Source of the DNA: Deinococcus hopiensis KR-140
GTDB taxonomy: Bacteria; Deinococcota; Deinococci; Deinococcales; Deinococcaceae
NCBI RefSeq assembly: GCF_900176165.1
Contig: NZ_FWWU01000009.1
Coordinates: 1,166,001 to 1,230,000 of the forward strand
Length of the DNA stretch: 64,000 nt
Reading direction: 5' to 3'
The notes beneath the pieces were generated by a model. The model made no database searches, was not told where the DNA came from, and saw nothing but the letters and a program-made list of their open reading frames with translations. Each line of letters starts with the position of its first letter. Positions within the stretch are counted from its first letter, which is position 1. This document shows, piece after piece, positions 24,819-35,469 of this stretch. The translations under genes and the position numbers were made by a program.

Positions 24819-25511
24819 ATGGTCGCCCGCACCGTTCTGACCCTGCTGGCGCTGGTGTCCACCGCACAGGCCGGAGACCGCCCGGAGGTGCAGCGCGTTA
24901 TGTTCACGGCGGACGGCACCCACGCTCTCATCGTGACGGGCGGCGTGCAGGACGGCAGCGGCTTCAGCGACGCCGCGCTCACCGTCCTGGATACGGGAAC
25001 GGGCCGTACGCTGCTGGAGGCCCGGACCCGTTCGGAAACCCTCCCTGTTTCGGCGGTGGTGCAGGCCCTGCTCACGCGCGAGCAGGCCCGGCTCGCGCGG
25101 CTGAGAATCACGCCCAGGCCGGCGGCCCGCGCGGTCTACGCCCGTTCCTGGACCACCCTCTCGCCGGCGTGGTCCGAGGGGCTGGGCGCGGGGCAGGCGG
25201 CCACCTTCCCCGTGCGGCTGTGGACCCGTCCCGTGGCGGTGCGGCTGGAGGTTCGGCCCCTGCCTTCCTCCTGCCGCTGGCGCGACACGCTGCCTCCACG
25301 CGCGCAGCCCGCTGGGTTCACCCTAAAGGTGGGCAGGCAGGTGGTTCACCTCGACCGGACCCTGCCTCCGGCCCGCGCGTGCGCGGCTCGGTATGCCCTG
25401 GACCACGTGTATGTGCAGGGTAACCGGGCCGTGTTCCTCCTGCGGGCCTACTCCCCCGGATTCGAGGGGCCGAATGCGGAAGTCGTGGCCGTCGCGGCGA
25501 CGCTGAAGTGA
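24819..25511 (+). CDS. DUF2259-type secreted protein
   Basis: This 230-aa protein has a short signal peptide (MVARTVLTLLALVSTAQAG). It then has the start typical of DUF2259 proteins: MFTADGTHALIVTGGVQDGSGFSDAALTVLDTGTG. An internal pair of cysteines (SSCRWRD and ARACAARY) may form a disulfide. Function is unknown. It begins 2 nt after the preceding stop and is likely translated from the same message. Confidence 0.65.
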   Translation: MVARTVLTLLALVSTAQAGDRPEVQRVMFTADGTHALIVTGGVQDGSGFSDAALTVLDTGTGRTLLEARTRSETLPVSAVVQALLTREQARLARLRITPRPAARAVYARSWTTLSPAWSEGLGAGQAATFPVRLWTRPVAVRLEVRPLPSSCRWRDTLPPRAQPAGFTLKVGRQVVHLDRTLPPARACAARYALDHVYVQGNRAVFLLRAYSPGFEGPNAEVVAVAATLK

Positions 25512-25550
25512 CGTAGGGAAGGGGAAAAGTCGGCTTTGCACCGCTCCCGC

Positions 25551-27239
<1,689 letters not shown>

Positions 27240-27245
27240 GGAACT

Positions 27246-27271
27246 AGAATAACTTAACGTTAAACAATATT
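27246..27271 (-). promoter_or_regulatory. -10 hexamer plus MarR-type operator
   Basis: The perfect palindrome TTAACGTTAA (27254-27263) lies in a longer imperfect dyad whose arms read GAATA and ATATTC. The minus-strand -10 TATTCT (27246-27251) overlaps it, so a bound dimer would block transcription. It sits between the MarR gene and the dioxygenase-esterase gene. Confidence 0.65.
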
Positions 27272-27293
27272 CCAGCAAAAAAAGAATCCCTAC

Positions 27294-27797
27294 CTACCTG
27301 CCTCGCCTCCGTTTCCCTGCATCGGCTCCTGGCGGCTCGGCCTCCCGGTCCGCCAGGGCGCGGCCCAGCTTGCGGCTGAGGGCGGCGAGTTCGCCGAGTT
27401 CCTCGGGCGTCAGCACGGTAAAGAGGTCGCGGATACCGCTGACATGGGCGGGCAGCACGCACTCCACGAGCGCGTGCCCCTCTTCGGTGAGATGGACGTT
27501 CATCACGCGGCGGTCCTGCTCGTCGCGCTCGCGGCGTACCAGGCCGTCGCGCTCCAGGTTGTCGATCACCATGGTGAGGTTACCGCTGGAGCGCAAAATC
27601 TTGTCAGCCAGTTGCCGCTGGCTCAGCGAGCCGAGGTGGTACAGGGCCTCCAGCACACCGAACTGGCTGATGGTGAGGCCGTGGTCCGAGAGGTGACGGT
27701 TGGCCGCCACCTCCACGGCGTGCGCGGCCCGCCACAGCTTGATGTAGGCGTCCAGCGCCGTTCGTTCGTCCGGCGTGCCTGCGTAACGGGTGGGCAT
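27294..27797 (-). CDS. MarR-family repressor, MhqR-like by context
   Basis: This 167-aa regulator has the winged-helix MarR core: HGLTISQFGVLEALYHLGSLSQRQLADKILRSSGNLTMVIDNLERDGLVRRERDEQDRRVMNVHLTEEG. The recognition helix (SGNLTMVIDNLE) and the wing DRR are intact. It lies directly upstream of the dioxygenase-esterase gene on the same strand, with the palindrome in the 54-nt gap. It probably senses quinone-like electrophiles; no cysteine-based switch is evident, so the signal is inferred. ATG 27797 is preferred over a TTG-type extension to 27845. Confidence 0.85.
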   Translation of the reverse strand: MPTRYAGTPDERTALDAYIKLWRAAHAVEVAANRHLSDHGLTISQFGVLEALYHLGSLSQRQLADKILRSSGNLTMVIDNLERDGLVRRERDEQDRRVMNVHLTEEGHALVECVLPAHVSGIRDLFTVLTPEELGELAALSRKLGRALADREAEPPGADAGKRRRGR

Positions 27798-27894
27798 GGG
27801 GGCTATGCTCGGGGGAAAGGCAGCTGAAATCAAGCGCTCCTGCACCGGTGGGATCCGTCCGGCAGGTCGGAGGCGGCCCGGTTTCGGCGTGGCC

Positions 27895-29175
27895 TCAGGC
27901 CCGCGCGCCCCTCGCTTCCTCGGTGGCGAGCCGGATGCACGCCGCTACCACCTGCATCGCCGCCCGCACCTCGTCCACCGGTGGGCGGGTGGGCGCGAGT
28001 CGGATGTTGCGGTTCTGTGGGTCTTGCCCGGCGGGGTAGGTGGCTCCGGCGGGCGTGAGGCTGACGCCCGCTCGAGCGGCGAGTTCCACCACCCGCGCGG
28101 CAACGGGTTCGGCGGTGTCAAGCGAGATGAAGTAGCCGCCCTTGGGAGAAGTCCACGTCGCGTACTCGCCGCTCTCGCCCAGTTCGGCGCGCAGCACCTC
28201 GTCCACGGCCTGAAACTTGGGCGCGATCAGCTGGGCGTGGTTCCGCATCAGGCCCTCGAGGCCGTCTGGATACGCTTGCAAAAACTTGACGTGACGCGCC
28301 TGCTCGAACTTGTTGGGGCCGATGCTCTGCGCGTTGAGGTACTTGCTGATCCACGCGATGTGGTCTTCGCTGCTTGCCACGAAACCCAGGCCCGCACCCG
28401 CGAAGGTCACCTTGCTGGTGGAGGCGAACACGAAGGCCCGGTCGGGGTATCCAGCGTCGCGCGAGAGCGCCACGAAGTTCACCGCCTCGTCGCGTTCGGT
28501 GTCCGAGAGGTGGTGGATTCGGTAGGCGTCGTCGGCGAATATTGTGAAGTCGGGAGCCGCCGCCTGCAGGCCCGCCAGCCGCCGCGCTTTCTCGGCGCTG
28601 ATCGACTCGCCGCCGGGGTTGGAATAGGTGGGGACGAACAGCACGCCCTTGACCGAGGGGTCCGCCCCCGCCAGCCGCTCGATGGCGTCCACGTCCGGGC
28701 CGTCGGGCTGCATGTCTACGGTCAGGAGGGAAAAGCCCAGCGTCTGCAGCAGCAGGAAGTGGCGGTCATAGCCGGGCGTGGTCACGATGATTTTGGGCTG
28801 CTGGCCCACCCAGGGGGCGGTGCTGCCCCGCACGCCGTGCAGCAGCGCAAAGGTGAGGACCAGACCCTGCAGCTCCAGGCTGGAGTTGTTCCACACGAGG
28901 ACGTTCTCGGCCTTCACGTCCAGCACCTGCGCAAAGAGCGCCCGTGCCGAGGGGAGGCCAGCGATGCCACCGGGGTAGTTGCGCAGGTCGGTGCCGTCCA
29001 TCTTGAACTCGGTCTCGTCCAGCACCGTGATGAGGCCGTTGGACAGATCGAAATCCGCGTCGGCAGGCTGTCCTCGCTGCATATTGAGGTTGAGGTTGCG
29101 CGCACGAAAAGCTTCGTAGGCTTGCCGGGCCGCGTCGAGGGCCGGGGAACCGGGGGGCGAGGTCAGGTTCGTCAT
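27895..29175 (-). CDS. PLP-dependent aminotransferase (fold type I)
   Basis: This 426-aa cytosolic transaminase resembles the aspartate/alanine-glyoxylate-type group. Family blocks are LNLNMQRGQPADADFDLSNG, LRNYPGGIAGLPSARALFA, VWNNSSLELQGLVLTFAL, FVPTYSNPGGESIS, IFADDAYRIHHL and the Schiff-base lysine in FASTSKVTFAGAGLGFV. NRNIRLAPTRPP near the C-terminus supplies the carboxylate-binding Arg. Substrates are not certain. TAACGT lies 6 nt before the ATG (complement of 29182-29187), suggesting a leaderless mRNA. It is a single gene. Confidence 0.88.
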   Translation of the reverse strand: MTNLTSPPGSPALDAARQAYEAFRARNLNLNMQRGQPADADFDLSNGLITVLDETEFKMDGTDLRNYPGGIAGLPSARALFAQVLDVKAENVLVWNNSSLELQGLVLTFALLHGVRGSTAPWVGQQPKIIVTTPGYDRHFLLLQTLGFSLLTVDMQPDGPDVDAIERLAGADPSVKGVLFVPTYSNPGGESISAEKARRLAGLQAAAPDFTIFADDAYRIHHLSDTERDEAVNFVALSRDAGYPDRAFVFASTSKVTFAGAGLGFVASSEDHIAWISKYLNAQSIGPNKFEQARHVKFLQAYPDGLEGLMRNHAQLIAPKFQAVDEVLRAELGESGEYATWTSPKGGYFISLDTAEPVAARVVELAARAGVSLTPAGATYPAGQDPQNRNIRLAPTRPPVDEVRAAMQVVAACIRLATEEARGARA

Positions 29176-30241
29176 GCCCCCACGTTACCTGTCCCGGCGC
29201 GGGGCGGGTCTGCCTGTTTTGGACAGGGTGTAGACCTCGGGGCACGGAGCGGCCGGTTGCGAAGCAGGTGGGGCCGCACCTCCAGGAGGCGGCAGAAGTC
29301 GGCGACGCCGGAGCGTTCCTGCGGCGCGGCCGTGATTTCCCTCCACTTGGCTGCTGCCCGCCCCGTCGCCTCCGTGCCACCCTGCCCCGCCTGCTGACTT
29401 TCTCGGCCGCCACTCTCCTCGACATGGAGCGTGTGAACGGCGCAGGGGGCGCTGGCGGAGCGTTTTCCCCCGTGTTGTGCGCGCGAGGACGACGCCCTGC
29501 TGGCGGACGTCAACCCGAACGGGGTGCCTGCCGGCTCCGCGGCCCTCCGGAATTCCAGCCCTCGCCTCCGTTCAGGCAACGCTTACCGGGCGGCCAAACT
29601 GCACGATTTCTAGCCCCTTCCCGGAGGGCGCGCCCAGGGCGTCGCCCGCACCCTGATGCGCGCCGTGGAGGACTGGGACGGCCTCCGTCCCCCGCGCTAC
29701 GTCTTTTGGTGTGCGGATGGCCACGACACCGCATCCATCTGGAAGCGCATGGACGACAAATCGGCGGACGCTGGGCAGGGGGACTACCGCTTTTTGATGA
29801 TCCGCTTCGGGGAGGAGAACACCTGCGTGCCGCATCCCTTCCGTGGAAGCGGAGCGAACTGGTGTACGCCGGGGCCGTGCGGAAACCCCTCCGGTCCGGC
29901 CCAGGGGTCCTCCTGCTCGTCGGCTTCACCTCCGCGCTGTTCAGACGCGTGGGGGCGCAGAACAGCTGCGACGGGCCGGAGAGTGGTTTCGGCGGCCTGT
30001 ACTGAACGAAGGTCTCCGAGCAGGCGGACGCGGACAGGAGACTGTCGGTGAGGCTGCAGAAGTCCGCCCAGACCCTGCAGAAGCGCCCAGCTTGCCTGGG
30101 TCGAGCGCCACAACCGCGCGTGCACCCGCTACGAAGACGGTGGATACCACCACCTTTTCTGCATGACCTCCACCACGGGGCGTCAGCAGTGGACGCCAGG
30201 CCAGCAAGCTGCGTTGGCGTGCGGCGTGGGCCCTTCACCTG
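29176..30241. other. Long stretch of coding debris
   Basis: No intact gene spans these 1.07 kb. Protein-like pieces appear on the plus strand in different frames: LMRAVEDWDGLRPPRYVFWCADGHDTASIW near 29655-29745, DYRFLMIRFGEEN near 29781, and LAWVERHNRACTRYEDGGYHHLFCMTSTTG near 30090-30180. They probably derive from one or two decayed genes. None was identified. Confidence 0.45.
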
Positions 30242-30271
30242 TTGCCCCTGCCTGCCTCCTCCCGCTATCCT
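30242..30271 (+). promoter_or_regulatory. Promoter of the thrS leader
   Basis: TTGCCC (30242-30247) and TATCCT (30266-30271) are spaced by 18 bp. Transcription from about 30278 would give a 5' leader of some 230 nt before thrS. Confidence 0.45.
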
Positions 30272-30277
30272 GCCCCC

Positions 30278-30424
30278 ATGAAGCGCGCCGCCCATCACTC
30301 CGGTCTGGTGATGCCCCGCAGGGGACGGGCTGGTGGCGTGCGGCAACGAATGCCTCTTCTGCCCGGTCTGGTCACGCGAACTCCCAGCGCCTGAGACGTC
30401 CCTTACGCGGCTCTCAGGCGTTTT
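30278..30424 (+). promoter_or_regulatory. Attenuator-like thrS leader with terminator hairpin
   Basis: A perfect 9-bp stem (30388-30396 with 30412-30420) followed by TTTT forms a terminator 84 nt before the thrS start. Upstream is TGGTCACGCG (30369-30378), which resembles the T-box core TGGNACCGCG, and CGTCCCT lies in the terminator loop. AGGGGACG near 30317 could pair with it as an alternative fold. A T-box is possible but the match is imperfect. Confidence 0.4.
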
Positions 30425-30507
30425 GCTGGAATCTCGCGGCCAGACCGGGTTTTCTTTTGCCTGCCTCCGTCCCCCTGCCGGGGCGGGCCCCCACAAGGAG
30501 TCTCACC

Positions 30508-32457
30508 ATGCACGTCACGCTTCCCGACGGTAAACAACTCGATCTTCCCCACAACGCCACAGCCCTTGACGCTGCCCGGGCCATCGGTCCTCGCCTCGCG
30601 CAGGACGCGCTGGCCGCCACGGCGAACGGCGAACTCGTGGACCTGATGAGCCCGCTGCCCGACGGCGCGGCCATCACGCTCGTTACGAAGAAGAACCCCG
30701 CGGACGCGGCCCCGGTTTTCCGCCATTCGCTCGGTCACGTGATGAGCCAGGCGGTGGGCGAGTTCTACAAGGCCAAGGGCTACGGTCCCGAGGCGGTCAA
30801 GCGCGGCGTAGGACCCTCAATCGAAAACGGCTGGTACCAGGACTTTGACCTGCCCGAGCCCCTGCGCGAGGAGGACCTGCCCGAGATTGAGCGCCTGATG
30901 CGCGGCGTCATCGGCCGCAACCTCGACTTCTCCCGCCGCGAGGTGAGCAAGGAAGAGGCCCTCGCCCAGTTCCCCCACGATCCCTACAAGGCCGAACTGA
31001 TCCGCGACCTGCCCGACGACGAGCCCATCACGTTTTACCAGCAGGGCGACTACGTGGACCTGTGCCGGGGACCTCACTTTCCGAACACCGGTAGGCTGCC
31101 CACGGCCTTCAAGCTGATGTCCACGAGCGGCGCGTACTGGCGCGGCAACGAGAAAAATCCCATCCTCCAGCGCATCTACGGCGTCGCCTTCGCCACGCAG
31201 AAGGAACTCGACGAGTATCTGCACCGCCTCGAAGAAGCCAAGCGCCGCGACCACCGCAAGCTGGGCAAGGAACTTGAGCTCTTCACGATTGACCCGCTGG
31301 TGGGCAAGGGCCTGCCCCTGTGGCTGCCCAACGGCACCGTCTTGCGCGAGGAGCTGATGCGCTTTCTACGCGAGCAGCAGTTTCAGCGCGGCTACCAGGG
31401 CGTGGTAACGCCCAACATCGGCAACTTGGACCTGTACAAGACCTCGGGGCACTACCAGAACTACTCCGACTCCAACTTCTCGCCCATCACCGTGGACGAC
31501 GAGGAGTACATGCTCAAGCCCATGAACTGTCCGCACCATGTCCGCATCTACGCGAGCAAGCCGCGCAGCTACCGCGACCTGCCCGTGCGCCTGGCCGAGT
31601 TTGGCACGGTGTACCGCTACGAGCAGTCGGGCGAACTCAACGGCCTGACGCGCGTGCGCGGCTTCACGCAGGACGACGCCCACCTCTTCTGCCGCCCGGA
31701 CCAGCTGAAAAAGGAATTCCTGGACGTGCTGGACCTCACGGTGCTGGTGCTGAGGACCTTCGGCATGAACGACGTGCGCTTCCGGGTGGGCACCCGCGAC
31801 CCCGAATCGGGCAAGTACGTGGGCGACGAGGCCAACTGGGAGGCCGCCGAGCGCCAGATTATCGAGGCGGTAGAGGAAGTCGGACTGCCCTACGTCATCG
31901 AACCCGGCGACGCGGCCTTCTACGGCCCCAAGCTGGACTTCGTGGTCCGTGACGTGCTGGGCCGCGAGTGGCAACTCGGCACCATCCAGGTGGACTACAA
32001 CCTGCCTGAGCGCTTCGACATCTCCTACACCGGTGAGGACGGGCAGGACCACCGCCCGGTCATGATTCACCGCGCGCCCTTCGGCAGCCTGGAGCGCTTC
32101 GTGGGCATCCTGATCGAGCACTACGGCGGCGACTTCCCGCTGTGGCTCGCGCCCCGGCAGATCGTGATCATCCCCATCGCAGACCGCCACAACGCCTACG
32201 CCGAGACGCTGGCCGACGAATTCAAGGCGGTGGGCCTGCGCGCCGAGGTGGATGATTCCACGAACCGCATGAACGCCAAGGTCCGCACGGCAGAACTCTC
32301 CAAGATTCCGGTGATGCTGATCGTCGGCGATAAGGAAGAGGAACTGCGCGAGGTCAGCGTGCGTGAGCGGACGCCCGAAGGGCACAAGGAGCGCAAGGGC
32401 GTGGCCTTCGTGGACCTGATGAAGGAATTGCAGGAGCGCTACCGCGCCCGGGCGTAA
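30508..32457 (+). CDS. thrS: Threonyl-tRNA synthetase
   Basis: ThrRS charges tRNAThr. The 649-aa protein has the full set of domains: TGS (residues 1-62), the editing domain with FRHSLGHVMSQAV (about 72-84) and the class II core with MLKPMNCPHHVRIY (zinc Cys), FGTVYRYEQSGELNGLTRVRGFTQDDAHLF (motif 2) and the C-terminal anticodon-binding domain beginning APRQIVIIPIA. The ATG at 30508 has AAGGAG seven bases upstream; the longer frame from 30163 covers the leader and is not used. A very strong terminator follows. Confidence 0.97.
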   Translation: MHVTLPDGKQLDLPHNATALDAARAIGPRLAQDALAATANGELVDLMSPLPDGAAITLVTKKNPADAAPVFRHSLGHVMSQAVGEFYKAKGYGPEAVKRGVGPSIENGWYQDFDLPEPLREEDLPEIERLMRGVIGRNLDFSRREVSKEEALAQFPHDPYKAELIRDLPDDEPITFYQQGDYVDLCRGPHFPNTGRLPTAFKLMSTSGAYWRGNEKNPILQRIYGVAFATQKELDEYLHRLEEAKRRDHRKLGKELELFTIDPLVGKGLPLWLPNGTVLREELMRFLREQQFQRGYQGVVTPNIGNLDLYKTSGHYQNYSDSNFSPITVDDEEYMLKPMNCPHHVRIYASKPRSYRDLPVRLAEFGTVYRYEQSGELNGLTRVRGFTQDDAHLFCRPDQLKKEFLDVLDLTVLVLRTFGMNDVRFRVGTRDPESGKYVGDEANWEAAERQIIEAVEEVGLPYVIEPGDAAFYGPKLDFVVRDVLGREWQLGTIQVDYNLPERFDISYTGEDGQDHRPVMIHRAPFGSLERFVGILIEHYGGDFPLWLAPRQIVIIPIADRHNAYAETLADEFKAVGLRAEVDDSTNRMNAKVRTAELSKIPVMLIVGDKEEELREVSVRERTPEGHKERKGVAFVDLMKELQERYRARA

Positions 32458-32462
32458 GCCGC

Positions 32463-32507
32463 AAAAAAAGGAGGCCGCCCAGGGGAGCGGGGCGGCCTCC
32501 TTTTTTT
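32463..32507. terminator. Bidirectional terminator after thrS
   Basis: An A7 run, a GC-rich stem (32470-32480 with 32490-32500) and a T7 run form a near-perfect symmetrical hairpin, usable from both sides. Confidence 0.92.
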
Positions 32508-32528
32508 GCGGCCCAAGGGGCGTCATAC

Positions 32529-32654
32529 GGTTTCCGGATCATCCGTTGCGTCCCCTCCCTTCCGCTTCGGTAATTCTCCTCCCAGCCCTCACCGTTTTTC
32601 CTGCTCGCTCCGCTCGGGTTGGCCCGTTATTTCATCACGGATGAACCGGAATCC
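32529..32654. repeat. Dispersed repeat R1, copy c (best preserved)
   Basis: The ends are GGTTTCCGGATCATCCGT (32529-32546) and the complement of GGATTCCGGTTCATCCGT (32637-32654), matching at 16 of 18 positions. The 126-bp element therefore looks like a small transposable unit with terminal inverted repeats. It overlaps the 3' end of the padR remnant. Confidence 0.75.
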
Positions 32655-32919
32655 TTGGGCATTCTCGGCGACCACTGGCGTCAGGTGCACCTGACGCGTC
32701 AGTCCTGTGGTGCTGGGCTGCACCTCGGCGCCCAGCCAGCCTTGTTTTTCCAGGTGGTGCAGGGCTGGGTAGAGTGTGCCCGCCTTGAAGGCGAAAGTGC
32801 CTCGCGGTACGTTCCTGCACGTCCCGAATGATTCGCAGCCCGTGCTCCAGGCTGGCGAGCAGCAGAAAGTCCAGCGTGCCGCGCAGCAACTTGCCCCGGT
32901 CCCCGCCTTTTCCCTGCAT
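32650..32919 (-). pseudogene. Truncated, frameshifted PadR-family regulator
   Basis: The start MQGKGGDRGKLLRGTLDFLLLASLEHGLRIIRDVQERT is a PadR N-terminus missing a few residues after EHG. The frame then shifts near 32815. The other frame gives GTFAFKAGTLYPALHHLEKQGWLGAEVQPS, the winged-helix half with the family's GTLYPALHHLE block. The 3' end runs into R1 copy c, which replaces the C-terminal helix. The product cannot be functional as read. Confidence 0.8.
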
Positions 32920-32966
32920 GCCTGTGGAGTGCCGCGAGGAAGACGAAGGGTCAAGCAGATGTGGAG

Positions 32967-34088
32967 CTACAGTCGCCCCCGTACTTCGAAGCCCGCTGCG
33001 GCCAGAATGTCGGCGGCGCGCCGCACGTCTTCCGGCGTTTCCAGGCCCAGCCGCATGGCCCCGCCCTCCTCGCGGATCGCCAGCACCTCAATGTCTTTGA
33101 TGTTCACGCCCGCTGCACCCAGCGCCTGCGTCACCATGCCGATCTGGTTGGGCTTGTCGGGCACCGCCACCACGAGGTCGTGCTTGGGGGGCAGCAGGCT
33201 GCGCCGGACCACGGGCAGGCTGTCGCGCGTGCGCTTGCCTTCCTGGGCCGCGGCGAGCAGTTCGTCGGGTTGATCGAGGTCCTCTTCGAGGCGTTCGAGC
33301 TGCCGCCGGAAGCGGGCCAGGGCTTCTCGCAGCGCGTCCCGGTTTTCTACCACCATGTCGCGGCTCATGCGTGGGTCCCCGCTCGCCACGCGGGTCAGGT
33401 CCCGGAAGCCTCCGGCGGCGAGCAGGCTCAGGCGCTCGTCCCGCGCCACCATGTGCGTCAGGGCCAGGCTGGCGAGATAGGGCAAGTGGCTGACCGTCGC
33501 CACGAGGCTGTCGTGCGCCTCGGGGGGCATGACCACGGGCGCAGCCCCCAGGTGTTCGACGAGGCTCCGGGCCCGGCTCAGCGCTGTGAGCGGTGTGTGA
33601 TCTGTGGGCGTCAGGACCCAGACGGCATTTTCGAGCAGGGCGGCTCGCGCGTGGGTCACACCGCCGCGTTCGCTGCCCGCCATAGGGTGGCCGGGCACGA
33701 AGTTCCTGACCCCCAGCGCCTCCATCTCGGCGGCGATTCCAGCCTTGACGCTGCCCACGTCCGTCACAAGGGCTTTTGGCAACAGGAACGGCGCGAGGGC
33801 GCGGGCCAGCGGCGCGAGGGCCCGCATGGGCGCAGCGAGCACCACGAGGTCGCACTCCCGCAGCCACTCCCCCGCCGTGGCGCGCACCTCGTCCACGACA
33901 CCCAGGGCCTGCGCCTCGTGCAGCACGTCGACATTCGCGTCGTAGCCGATCACCCGGCGGGCCAGGAAGCGCTGGCGCAGGCCCAGGGCCACGCTGCCCC
34001 CGATCAGCCCCACGCCCGCGATGGCGGCCTGCTCGAACAGGGGCGCGGGCGTGGTGGCGGGCGGGGAAGGGGGCGCGGCGTCCGTCAT
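32967..34088 (-). CDS. tyrA: Prephenate dehydrogenase with ACT domain
   Basis: This 373-aa enzyme oxidatively decarboxylates prephenate to 4-hydroxyphenylpyruvate with NAD(P), the tyrosine branch of aromatic amino-acid synthesis. The nucleotide fold starts with IAGVGLIGGSVAL (residues 23-35). VTDVGSVKAGI and GHPMAGSERGGV are family motifs, the latter with the catalytic His. The C-terminal 80 residues (VVAVPDKPNQIGMVTQALGAAGVNIKDIEVL) form an ACT domain, which usually binds tyrosine for feedback control. ATG 34088 lies 7 nt after TACGGT on the minus strand. Confidence 0.92.
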   Translation of the reverse strand: MTDAAPPSPPATTPAPLFEQAAIAGVGLIGGSVALGLRQRFLARRVIGYDANVDVLHEAQALGVVDEVRATAGEWLRECDLVVLAAPMRALAPLARALAPFLLPKALVTDVGSVKAGIAAEMEALGVRNFVPGHPMAGSERGGVTHARAALLENAVWVLTPTDHTPLTALSRARSLVEHLGAAPVVMPPEAHDSLVATVSHLPYLASLALTHMVARDERLSLLAAGGFRDLTRVASGDPRMSRDMVVENRDALREALARFRRQLERLEEDLDQPDELLAAAQEGKRTRDSLPVVRRSLLPPKHDLVVAVPDKPNQIGMVTQALGAAGVNIKDIEVLAIREEGGAMRLGLETPEDVRRAADILAAAGFEVRGRL

Positions 34089-34182
34089 GCGGCCCACCGT
34101 AGCACGGCCCTCATGCGGCCCACCGCCGCTTCCCCTAGCCGCGTTTCCTCTGGCCACCGCCTTCTTTGCGGGATACTGCGGC

Positions 34183-34746
34183 GTGACCTTCCGCGTTCTG
34201 CCCGCCGCCGCTTTCCTGCTGCTGTCCGCTGCCCTGACCCAGGCCCACGCCGCCGACTATTACCCACACACCTCCGGTACCAGTTGGACGTATACGAGCG
34301 GAGAAACACAGCTTGTGGGCACCGCCGTGACCTATAAGGGCGTGCGGGTGGTGCCGGTAAACCACCAGTACGGCGGCAAGACCTTTACCCAGGACCTGCT
34401 GGAGTACCGCGCGGACGGCAGCGTGTGGCTGCGGGGCCTGAACCTGAGTGGCAAGCTGCTGTGGTATTCCACCCCCCTCAACGTGTATCCGCCCGGTCCC
34501 CTCGCTCCCGGCCAGCGCTGGCAGAGCGGCAATCCCACCCTCGGGAGCGCGGGCCGCGTTACCGGCAGCGGGGCGGTCCGCGTTCCTGCAGGCACCTACA
34601 ACGCCCTGGTGATTCGCACGGATCTGACGGTGGGCGGACAGACCAGCAGCCAGACCACGTACTTCGTTCCAGGTCTGGGGGTGGTGCGGTACGCGCCGGG
34701 CAACGGCAGCCCCGTCGATCTGAGGGCGCTGGACCTGGGCAAGTAG
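34183..34746 (+). CDS. Secreted hypothetical protein
   Basis: This 187-aa product starts at GTG 34183, 5 nt after a GATACT hexamer. It opens with a signal peptide (VTFRVLPAAAFLLLSAALTQAHA). The mature part (ADYYPHTSGTSWTYTSGETQLVG and following) is beta-rich with many Gly, Tyr and Thr. This resembles exported beta-sandwich proteins, but no family was recognised. It is divergent from tyrA. Confidence 0.65.
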   Translation: MTFRVLPAAAFLLLSAALTQAHAADYYPHTSGTSWTYTSGETQLVGTAVTYKGVRVVPVNHQYGGKTFTQDLLEYRADGSVWLRGLNLSGKLLWYSTPLNVYPPGPLAPGQRWQSGNPTLGSAGRVTGSGAVRVPAGTYNALVIRTDLTVGGQTSSQTTYFVPGLGVVRYAPGNGSPVDLRALDLGK

Positions 34747-34755
34747 TCCGCGTCC

Positions 34756-35424
34756 TCAGCCCCGCTTCCTCTTGCGCCGCTGGTAGGTCAGCAGGTCCGC
34801 GTACATCTTCGTACGCGACTGCACCCCGCGCCAGAAGCCGCGTTTCTTCTCCTTGAGCACCTGCCGCACCTGCCCCAGCTCCACATAGTCCCAGCGCGCG
34901 CCCGTCTCGCGCAGATGGTCCGTGATGGGGGGTTCGGGCCAGCGCTCGAAACCCAGGCGCGGCACCGCGAGCAGCCAGTCGCGGCGGCAGGCCCGTTGGC
35001 CACTGAGGTGCGGGGTCAGCTTGTTGCCCCAGTCGCTGGCAAAGCTGCCGCCCTCGAAGACGCCGATCGCCATATCGAGGTTGCCGGTCATCACCGGCCT
35101 CAGCAGGCATTCCAGATGCCCCCGCGTCAGGCCCAGCAGGTCCGCGTCGAGCATCACCACATACTCGCCCTGCGCGGCCTCCAGCGCCGCCTTCAGGGCC
35201 GGCCCCTTGCCTACATTCTCGCTCAGCTCCACGACATTTGCTCCGGCCTCGCGCGCCACCCGGGCCGTGGCGTCGCTGCTGCCGTCGCTGGCCACCACCA
35301 CGTCGCGCGTCAGCTCACGCGCCACGCGCACCACCTCGCCCACCGTGTCTTCCTCATTAAACGCCGGAATGACGACGGCCACGCTGGGGTGCTGTTGCGG
35401 CGAAAGGGTGGACATCAGGGGCAT
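34756..35424 (-). CDS. Family 2 glycosyltransferase
   Basis: This 222-aa protein has the GT-A fold of GT2 enzymes. The donor-binding strand is VAVVIPAFNEEDTVGEVV (about residues 15-32), DVVVASDGSSDATARVAR follows, and the metal-binding DxD lies in YVVMLDADLLGL. There is no membrane span, so it acts in the cytoplasm on a lipid or soluble acceptor. The C-terminus is strongly basic (TYQRRKRKRG), which could anchor it at the membrane surface. Donor and acceptor are unknown. Confidence 0.8.
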   Translation of the reverse strand: MPLMSTLSPQQHPSVAVVIPAFNEEDTVGEVVRVARELTRDVVVASDGSSDATARVAREAGANVVELSENVGKGPALKAALEAAQGEYVVMLDADLLGLTRGHLECLLRPVMTGNLDMAIGVFEGGSFASDWGNKLTPHLSGQRACRRDWLLAVPRLGFERWPEPPITDHLRETGARWDYVELGQVRQVLKEKKRGFWRGVQSRTKMYADLLTYQRRKRKRG

Positions 35425-35469
35425 GGTAAAGCCTTTGGCCTTGGGCCGTCAGCCTTTGGGCCAAAGGCG

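Noticed and set aside
30369..30424. Calling the thrS leader a definite T-box riboswitch
   Set aside because: The core sequence deviates at two positions and no specifier loop was identified; kept only as an attenuator-like leader.
29510..30496. A 328-codon minus-strand frame before thrS
   Set aside because: Arg/Pro/Ser-rich, no ribosome-binding site and no recognisable motif; it covers debris and the thrS leader.
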